Part shown: piece after piece, positions 60,101 through 64,000 of the stretch
Layout of the letters: each line of letters begins with the position of its first letter
Position numbering within the stretch: the first letter of the stretch is position 1
Assembly: GCA_002633005.1 (NCBI GenBank)
Contig: NMRA01000054.1
Location: forward strand, 500,952 to 564,951
Direction: 5' to 3'
Length of the DNA stretch: 64,000 bases
From: Phoronis australis
Lineage: Eukaryota; Phoronida; Phoronidae
Notes under the pieces: generated by a model
Seen by the model: only the letters and a program-made list of their open reading frames with translations
Database searches by the model: none
Told to the model about the DNA's origin: nothing
Made by a program: the position numbers and the translations under genes

Positions 60101-60629
60101 ATATAGATGCTACAAAACATTGTTCACTAGTTAAGAACTTCCATTATTCACAACAAGATAATTGACATTTTGAAAATGTCAGTTTTGGGGATTAGTTAGT
60201 AGTGAAGAATTATAGGAGTTATAGACACATTTTGAAAGACAAAAGCACAAGATTATTCAGTGGACATTGACTGACTGAGCTGGAACATGGAGTCAAGAAC
60301 TAGTCTAATATGACCAAGGAACTCAACAATAGGGATTTTTTTAGCAAACTAAATGTAGGTCCACGCTTTTCAATTTTGTTAATTATTGGGAAATGAACAA
60401 TCCCGGCTGGCTGCTGCACCTTTTTAGAAATTTCTCAATGAGCCAATAAAATGGAGAGTCAAGTGTTCTACTTTAGTAATACAAGATCTGTTTAAGTAAG
60501 GTAACATACCTTCACAATTGACACCATCACCAAAAAATCCACTGTTGCAATGACACAAGAACTTGGTCTGTAGATTGATACACGTTGCGTTCTCATGACA
60601 ATTGTGACCTTGGCCACAGAAGTCTTGTC
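33116..60629 (-). CDS. NELL: NELL1/NELL2 orthologue, C-terminal part (11 exons; 5' exons outside window)
   Basis: Eleven exons on the minus strand encode 433 residues in the vertebrate NELL order: six EGF-like domains, then von Willebrand C (vWC) domains and the short Cys-rich tail. EGF 1 ([15 protein letters not shown]) and EGF 4 ([11 protein letters not shown]) are plain. EGF 2, 3, 5 and 6 open with D-I/F-N/D-E-C, the calcium-binding form. Each EGF is one exon with phase 1 at both ends. The later exons carry [68 protein letters not shown] and CCLFDNAC, each aligning with human NELL2. NELL proteins are secreted, oligomeric glycoproteins that bind Robo receptors in vertebrates. The N-terminal LamG/TSP-N domain and first vWC repeats must lie beyond 64000. 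Vertebrate NELL1 and NELL2 cannot be told apart here. Confidence 0.94.
33949..34310. repeat. 36-bp minisatellite
   Basis: Six units plus a partial one of CATCCACCCACAACTCACTA + GTCATGTCCTCCCAG run from 33949, followed by looser variants (CCAGATGTCTACCCCC) to about 34310. The 36-bp period keeps frames open on both strands, which explains the spurious ORFs. It lies in the last NELL intron. A related, more diverged array lies at about 37140-37460. Confidence 0.95.
34308..35315. repeat. Compound inverted repeats in last NELL intron
   Basis: 34530-34900 is an inverted copy of about 34985-35315 (for example AACCAATAGTTTCTGAATTC against its inverse near 35150). Separately, 34308-34385 is inverted at 34912-34985, and 34440-34528 is inverted at 37042-37132. 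The three pairings interleave, suggesting nested or rearranged foldback elements beside the minisatellite. Confidence 0.75.
35568..36110. mobile_element. Partial copy of the TA-flanked transposon at 43167-45422
   Basis: It starts after a TA with CTGTATTGGCGCTAATAA. It follows the inverse of 45422-44870 for at least 540 bp, through GCTTATTGTAGCC, TTGACTCAACAAGTTACCTG and CACAACACGAGAAAAATCTC. The far end is not found, so it is truncated. Confidence 0.75.
37140..37460. repeat. Diverged minisatellite related to that at 33949
   Basis: Loose repeats of about 33-40 bp read ACCCTCCAGATGTCCACCCC, CCAGCAACTCACTTCA and CCCAAGCTCACTTCACAACC. They resemble the variant units near 34200-34310. It sits just below the final vWC exon of NELL, in its last intron. 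Confidence 0.7.
37555..37698 (-). CDS. NELL: NELL exon: final vWC-like domain
   Basis: The acceptor is CAATCACAG and the donor GCAAG|GTAAGC, phase 0 to 0. It encodes [36 protein letters not shown] second AG five bases inside the exon would break the frame, which settles the start. Confidence 0.92.
38627..38728 (-). CDS. NELL: NELL exon: vWC second half
   Basis: The acceptor is TTTATTCAG and the donor GATATA|GTAAGT, phase 0 to 0. It encodes [16 protein letters not shown] and [13 protein letters not shown], the CxxxxC...CCxxC half of a vWC domain. Confidence 0.93.
39274..39444 (-). CDS. NELL: NELL exon: vWC domain end and next vWC start
   Basis: The acceptor is CACTGCAG and the donor TTTG|GTACAT, phase 0 to 0. 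It encodes [20 protein letters not shown] and [17 protein letters not shown]. It aligns with MVCDCENPTVDLSCCPEC and CLHQNGETVYNSGDTW in human NELL2. Confidence 0.94.
40330..40775. repeat. Large foldback element with arms of about 200 bp
   Basis: 40330-40540 is an inverted copy of about 40562-40775. Matched stretches include GGAATTAAAACTTAC, TTTGTCACACGTATGGGATG and GTGTACTGACGTCAATGCC. Only about 20 bp separate the arms. It lies in a NELL intron. Confidence 0.85.
41149..41665. mobile_element. Degraded hAT-like MITE with nested TA MITE
   Basis: The left end CAGTGGCAGATCTAGG and the G-run match the family at 20045 and 3117. A C-run then TAAATCCGC near 41650 looks like a mutated right end. No target duplication is visible. 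Confidence 0.5.
41387..41545. mobile_element. TA-flanked MITE, CCGTAATCG family, 159 bp
   Basis: The ends CCGTAATCGTTCGGGTTAAC and the exact inverse are flanked by TA. The interior is built of GGTTAACCGCCC-type subrepeats on alternating strands. It is nested in a CAGTGGCAGATCTAGG element that starts at 41149. Confidence 0.9.
41809..41891 (-). CDS. NELL: NELL exon: start of vWC domain (copy 1)
   Basis: The acceptor is GTTTTTAG and the donor CCAG|GTATTT. It encodes [14 protein letters not shown] and NPCLLCHC, the first half of a vWC domain. The exon recurs unchanged at 42106-42188, in a duplicated block joined at a single N, so only one copy should be counted. Confidence 0.9.
42106..42188 (-). 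CDS. NELL: NELL exon: start of vWC domain (duplicate copy, likely assembly artefact)
   Basis: This copy matches 41809-41891, including its splice sites. If both were spliced the phases would not fit (start phase 1, end phase 0). That supports a single genomic exon present twice because two haplotypes were not merged. Confidence 0.7.
42407..42517 (-). CDS. NELL: NELL exon: calcium-binding EGF domain 6
   Basis: The acceptor is GGTTGCAG and the donor ATGA|GTAAGT. It encodes [24 protein letters not shown] and EGDQACSM. The last A joins AC of the vWC exon to make Asn (ACSMNCTHKSG), aligning with GKNCTGDCVHDG in human NELL2. Confidence 0.92.
43428..44223 (+). mobile_element. Solo LTR (Ty3/Gypsy-like), 786 bp, target duplication GCCAT
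   Basis: The LTR body 43433-44218 begins TGTCAG and ends GTGACA, with GCCAT directly on both sides. Reading on the plus strand, U3 holds a 67-bp-period tandem repeat (43520-43634) and several heat-shock-type sites. TATAAAT is at 43772-43778 and AATAAA at 44112-44117. No internal retrotransposon sequence adjoins, so it is a recombined solo LTR. The Gypsy label rests only on the TGTCA...TGACA ends and 5-bp duplication. Confidence 0.88.
43560..43778 (+). promoter_or_regulatory. Heat-shock-element cluster and TATA box in the LTR U3
   Basis: Two perfect three-unit elements are seen: GAAnnTTCnnGAA at 43622-43634 and TTCnnGAAnnTTC at 43712-43724. Two-unit sites (TTCTAGAA) are at 43560-43567 and 43751-43758. 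TATAAAT follows at 43772. This is the layout of heat-shock gene promoters. Activity is inference. Confidence 0.65.
45482..45622 (-). CDS. NELL: NELL exon: calcium-binding EGF domain 5
   Basis: The acceptor is GTCCTCAG and the donor AAAG|GTATTG. It encodes [28 protein letters not shown] and NLFGQNC. The enlarged last loop matches EGF 5 of vertebrate NELL. Confidence 0.92.
46188..46283 (-). CDS. NELL: NELL exon: EGF-like domain 4 (short)
   Basis: The acceptor is ATTTTCAG and the donor CTAG|GTATTT. It encodes [30 protein letters not shown]. The short, non-calcium EGF at this place is characteristic of NELL (human CKDGCRNGGAC). Confidence 0.92.
   Translation of the reverse strand, partial: LNVRTVASMVVCVQSLIFASVFMDLWANHVN
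46766..46900 (-). CDS. NELL: NELL exon: calcium-binding EGF domain 3
   Basis: The acceptor is GTATTTCAG and the donor CAAC|GTATGT. It encodes [27 protein letters not shown] and [21 protein letters not shown] aligns with CDENALCFNT of human NELL2. Confidence 0.93.
47587..47724 (-). CDS. NELL: NELL exon: calcium-binding EGF domain 2
   Basis: The acceptor is CATTTTCAG and the donor CTTG|GTAAGT, phase 1 to 1. It encodes [28 protein letters not shown] and [12 protein letters not shown]. The DINEC and N-x-x-GSY signatures define a cbEGF domain. Confidence 0.92.
48715..49020. repeat. Dispersed repeat, inverted partner of 31300-31680
   Basis: It matches the inverse of the 31-kb copy from GTTGACTTTCAGAGAAATTA to GTGTACCAACACAAAAGGCT and beyond. 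It represents the version without the 56-bp palindrome. Confidence 0.75.
49260..49680. repeat. Subterminal tandem repeats of about 75 bp
   Basis: The units share TTTCCCAATAAAAA, CTTGCGTTGTCGACGCACAA and GTTCCCGACAA in diverged form. They lie directly inside the left end of the candidate 49075 element and may be transposase binding sites. Confidence 0.6.
50214..50592 (-). pseudogene. Frameshifted fragment of a CxC-tail transposon-type protein
   Basis: From about 50592 down to about 50445 one frame encodes [17 protein letters not shown] and then PSPVGNGW. From about 50440 on, the next frame encodes [27 protein letters not shown] and an acidic Asn/Asp tail ending in a stop. The two halves together match the C-terminal layout of a recurrent invertebrate ORF: an H-x-KRANY helix, a GW motif, a PAPE motif, a CxC-type cysteine cluster and an acidic tail. 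A single-base frameshift at about 50432-50445 breaks it. It lies on the minus strand inside the large NELL intron. Family recall is from memory, and no upstream part was found. Confidence 0.55.
51795..52042. mobile_element. MITE of about 250 bp
   Basis: The inverted ends ATGCGCACACCAAGCC and inverse of ATGCGCGCACCTAGGG enclose the internal stretch also seen at 2622-2752. It is a complete copy of the fragment near the first gap. Confidence 0.7.
55103..56452. mobile_element. Inverted-repeat element, GGGCCC family, 1.35 kb
   Basis: The ends GGGCCCGGTCTCCAATCTCC and the exact inverse, continuing GTACTCAGACTC, are perfect for over 30 bp. Both flanks are dense in ACTCGA / TACTCGAAA motifs. A 129-codon frame on the minus strand (55823-56212) shows no family I recognise. 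It is a longer relative of 28954-29357. Confidence 0.85.
57366..60031. mobile_element. TA-flanked element of the CCGTAATCG family, 2.7 kb, with gap
   Basis: The left end TCGTAATCGTTCGGGTTAAC and right end, inverse of CGATAATCGTTCGGGTTAAC, are flanked by TA. Arrays of GGGCGGTTAACCG-type subrepeats lie inside both ends (57389-57520, 59810-60018), like the 159-bp MITE at 41387. A 403-N gap (58259-58661) hides the middle. No transposase is seen. Confidence 0.75.
58259..58661. other. Assembly gap (403 N)
   Basis: A run of N lies inside the 57366-60031 element. Confidence 1.
60510..60629 (-). CDS. NELL: NELL exon: EGF-like domain 1
   Basis: The acceptor is CATTTATAG and the donor GAAG|GTATGT, phase 1 to 1. 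It encodes [16 protein letters not shown] and [16 protein letters not shown], matching the DFCSEKHNC domain that opens the EGF array of vertebrate NELL. The next exon is 12.8 kb away. Confidence 0.92.
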
Positions 60630-62089
60630 CTATAAATGGCAAAAATAAAATAAAATAAACAATGTTTTTACCCCAAACTACATTCATTGTCTACATTTAG
60701 AAATCATTTTACATCACCCTGTCATATAACGTGATTCTCTCGGTAATTATATATTATAATTGTAAACCAATTTATGATGCCTATGCACTTGTTGTCATCA
60801 TTGTCTAAGTAATCATTTTATAGCTGTAAACCATTCACCTATGGCCATTGTGATAAGAAATCAGGGTATACGTTGGTTGCTGGTTGTGGTCCAATTTTCC
60901 ACAATTTTGTAACAAATTGGGACATAGTATAGTGAGCCCCGAATCGAATCAATCGAATTGCAAAGTCAAAAGCTAGGTCAGGGTTACTCGCAAAGCCAAA
61001 TTGGAGTTGTACTCCCAGACCTAACCCCATATTCAACGAACCCCTATGAAAGGCCTACCTCACAATGTGTTGATAGTGAGGAGGTTAGGATATACGGAGG
61101 AATGTTGAGGCGTGACTTTTGTGAACAATCTGTCTAATCACATTATAGTTTGTAAACTGTGACATTGATAGGCATGATTTGTCTTACTAAAGCAAAAGTA
61201 AAGAAATGAGAAAATAACTAAGAGCATTTATGGTAAATTGTCATGCTCATATATTTAACAAATACGGCAAATTCGAACTGGTATTTATTTGTTTGTGATA
61301 CAATAGGAATGTGTGGTTGCTCTGAGCCAAGAGACTTAGGGTAACTTTCACCAACTTTAATGGGATATGTCAACTGTAGTGGCTCAAGAAAATGAGTCAA
61401 CCAGATACGGTTGGCGAACTGAACAATATATCAAGAGAGGCTATGAATGACCCAGGTCCAAAAAAATTTAAAAAAAACAAACCGGTTTGCAAAGAACTGA
61501 TAACTCGTTTTTCTTCGAGACCATGCTCATAATACAAAATTACATGAAGTGCCTAGCTTTAAGCAATATCTGATTAGTTCTTTGGAAGCCATGAAATCAC
61601 TCCTAGATTTTCTAAAGAAAGATGTGAGACAAACAATCAGACAATAAATCAGGTTGTTGCAAATAATAGGGCTCAATCAGAGCCGGGTTCTCTCCCACCA
61701 AAAAAAATTTGTAACTTAAAGCCTTACAATCTCCTTAAATCTCCTGAGTCAGCTGTGAGTAACTCCCACTAGTGAGATGACAGTGGGTACAGTACCCCTT
61801 AATAGCAATGAGAAGTACCCTGGAAGCTAATTTTTTTTACTTTGTAACAAATCAGGGTTCAATATACTCAGGGCCTCCACTTGTTCAAACAGCTTAGCAA
61901 TGACACTCTCCAGCTATAATTTCAGCAAGTCAGGCTCTATTATGTTATGTCTTAACACAATTAACTAATATATGAAATACTGGCTGTGGAATACTTCTCA
62001 AACAATAAGCCAAGATTGTTTAGATCCTGTTGACATCCAGTAAATGAAAGCACTATGATTACGTCAGCTGTTAGTGTAGTGGGAACCCG
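60630..62089. other. NELL intron or upstream sequence, no features seen
   Basis: This stretch is AT-rich without transposon ends, EGF or vWC coding on either strand. The next NELL exon upstream (vWC or LamG region) was not found here or in 63530-64000. Confidence 0.5.
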
Positions 62090-63529
62090 GGTGAGAATTT
62101 TACATGTTTGACACGCTCTTGAGCATGTCAAACGTGTAAAAAGCGTGTCAAATGTGTAAAATTTTACACGCTAGCGAGTCAAATGTGTAATAATGTGCCA
62201 TGCCAGCGTATCAAATGTGTAAACTGGGACACGATAGCACGTCAAATGTGTAAAATGTGACATGCTAGTGTGTCAAACATGTAAAATTTTACACGCTAGT
62301 GTGTCAAACGTGTAAAATATGATAGAACTCTTCAATAAAGATACAATTTAAATAGTCTTGGCAGTTCTGAAAAGACCGCTAGGAGCTAATCACCCAATTT
62401 GAATGACTAAACATGTCCCCTTAATAACATCAAAGAATTTGCAACAAAAGATTTCACTGCCTTAGTTTTCAAATGTCCAAATACTGAGTTCAAGTTGGTT
62501 TAGCTGTCAGAGAGTGCAGTTGTGTCAGGAGAGCACTTATGAAGCATGGTTATTCGAGTGTGATGCAGCTCTAACAGAAGTTTGGTATGTATATACTGTG
62601 GTTGACAGTGGCTTGATAAACTTTTCTTGCGAATGGTCCTTCTGTTAAACATGTAAGTTCGATTGAAACAGAAAACAAGAGTCAGTAGAAACTGATGACT
62701 ATGCAGGTAATATATGAAGTTGGAACGCCTCTCATCTTCAGTAGTATATCAATTCATAATTGTTGTTATAGGATCAACTCACATTTTGTGTCAGCTTGAA
62801 TGAGGATACGATATTGTGTGTAGAGGTTTGGGCTGCAAATTTAAACTCGATGTTATGACAAATGTTGAATCGCTCTTGGTAATTCAAAAATGTTACACTA
62901 GTGCATCTTTTCTTTACTTCATAAACTGTCTTCAAGCAACTGGCATGACTCTAAAGCTAACTTATATACATATATATAGCAGCTTAAGCACTTCGAACTT
63001 GTATGCTGAACCATTTTCATATTTCTGTGTTAATGTTATTTTAGATGTAATGAAATTTAGTGATAACAATCTGTGGTAAGAATTGGATAGTTACATTATC
63101 CTTTTAAAGATTTTATATCATCATCACATTTTGGATTATTTACATTTCACAATAAACACTGACTTAATTAAAGAAAAAATCCATTTATACATTTGCTTTC
63201 AGTATGGATTCCCAATGGTACGTGCTGCAATAAACAAGAACATTATGGCTTGTCCACGGCCTCAGGCTAAATGTGGGGTCGCTACCATAGCAATGACACA
63301 GATTACAGACCAGAATGGCAAAAGTGCCACCTTTGACACACTAGTGTGGCACAATTAAGCACTACGTTTGACAGGCTAGCGTGGCAAAAGCGCCACCTTT
63401 GACACGCTAAACGTGTCAAACGTGGAGTATTGGAATGAAAATTACATGCTTTTGCCACGTTTTACACGTTTGACACGCTATTCCAATACTTCTCGTTTTC
63501 AGAGTGTGTCAAACGTGTAAATTCTCACC
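62090..63529. mobile_element. 1.44-kb inverted-repeat element with subterminal GTGTCAAA repeats
   Basis: The ends GGTGAGAATTTTACATGTTT and inverse of GGTGAGAATTTACACGTTTG match over about 30 bp. Many copies of GTGTCAAACGTGTAAAA on both strands crowd the left (62100-62320) and right (63260-63520) ends. The core (62330-63240) has no recognisable coding and I see no target duplication. Confidence 0.8.
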
Positions 63530-64000
63530 AGACTTTGTTTCTCTGCAGCTCTTTCACGGGTGAGAAACAACATGACCACTGGTCCTCGTAAACCGGACTG
63601 ACTCACCCAAAACAGGACATCCGGGAATCAAATGGGACTGTCCCACCAGAAAATGGGACTGACGCACCTAAAAACATGACCGCCCCACCAAAAAACAGGA
63701 CCGCCGTTGACTGAACATGACTGCCGGGGATTGAAAGCGTAGTCACAAACAAGTTAAGATTTATTACCGGTAGGCCTACACAGATCATACAATGGAGCTA
63801 TATACATACTATGCATATGCAGGTCTCGTGCCGATTACTCCAACGAAATCTTTTGTGCGCTACAGGACACTTCGCTTTGTAACACGCGGCCCTTTTGATT
63901 TTAACCACAAACCAACCACGTTGCACGCTTTTGAGCTAAATAATTATAACTTTATCCACTGCGTAAGTTTTAGAACAAAATAAAAATCGTTTTCACCAAT

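Larger units (their letters stand above)
47725..60509 (-). other. 12.8-kb NELL intron: contents
   Basis: This intron separates EGF 1 from EGF 2. It contains the inverted dispersed repeat at 48715-49020, the candidate 8.2-kb element 49075-57235 with its CxC pseudogene, a MITE at 51795-52042, the GGGCCC element at 55103-56452, and the TA-flanked element 57366-60031. No other NELL exon was found in it. Confidence 0.7.

Overview
The window is nuclear DNA from an invertebrate metazoan. It has small exons with canonical GT..AG introns, AT-rich intergenic sequence, many short inverted-repeat transposons and five runs of N. Three genes are recognised, each rebuilt exon by exon with phases that agree across every junction: a DEPDC7-like DEP-domain gene (+, 4406-16173), an outer dense fibre / SHIPPO gene ODF3 (CIMAP1) (+, coding 24354-27020), and the C-terminal two thirds of a NELL1/2 orthologue (-, 60629 down to 33116), whose 5' exons lie beyond position 64000. 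NELL is known from deuterostomes and lophotrochozoans but not from flies or nematodes. The palindrome TAGGCCTA occurs seven times. A deuterostome such as a hemichordate, echinoderm or amphioxus is my best guess, but the species is not identifiable from this alone.

Layout. 1-4405: no recognised gene; a 28-bp-arm foldback, a MITE fragment beside a gap, and a 272-bp duplication joined at a single N. 4406-16173: DEPDC7-like gene in 9 coding exons, probably followed by a long AT-rich 3' UTR to about 18.4 kb. 18.4-23.0 kb: repeats, including a 2.2-kb hAT-like element with a 5-bp target duplication (CCTAA) and an internal gap. 23.07-23.22 kb: a compact promoter with CRE, CCAAT, E-box and an RFX X-box, which suits a ciliary/sperm gene. 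24.35-27.02 kb: ODF3, with two alternative last coding exons. 27.0-33.1 kb: repeats and palindromic elements. 33.1-60.6 kb: NELL on the minus strand, its introns full of nested transposons. 60.6-64 kb: NELL intron or upstream sequence with a 1.44-kb inverted-repeat element.

The most notable non-gene structures are: a solo LTR (43433-44218, target duplication GCCAT) whose U3 carries perfect heat-shock elements upstream of a TATA box, nested in a TA-flanked DNA transposon; a candidate 8.2-kb TA-flanked element (49075-57235) containing a frameshifted gene fragment with a cysteine-rich CxC tail; a 56-bp perfect-stem palindrome inserted with a 10-bp target duplication; and a 36-bp minisatellite beside compound inverted repeats in the last NELL intron.

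I see no operon-like system or coordinated novel pathway. The three genes (a signalling adaptor, an axonemal/flagellar protein and a secreted glycoprotein) have no obvious shared function. Two single-N joins duplicate sequence, including one NELL exon, and look like unmerged haplotypes.
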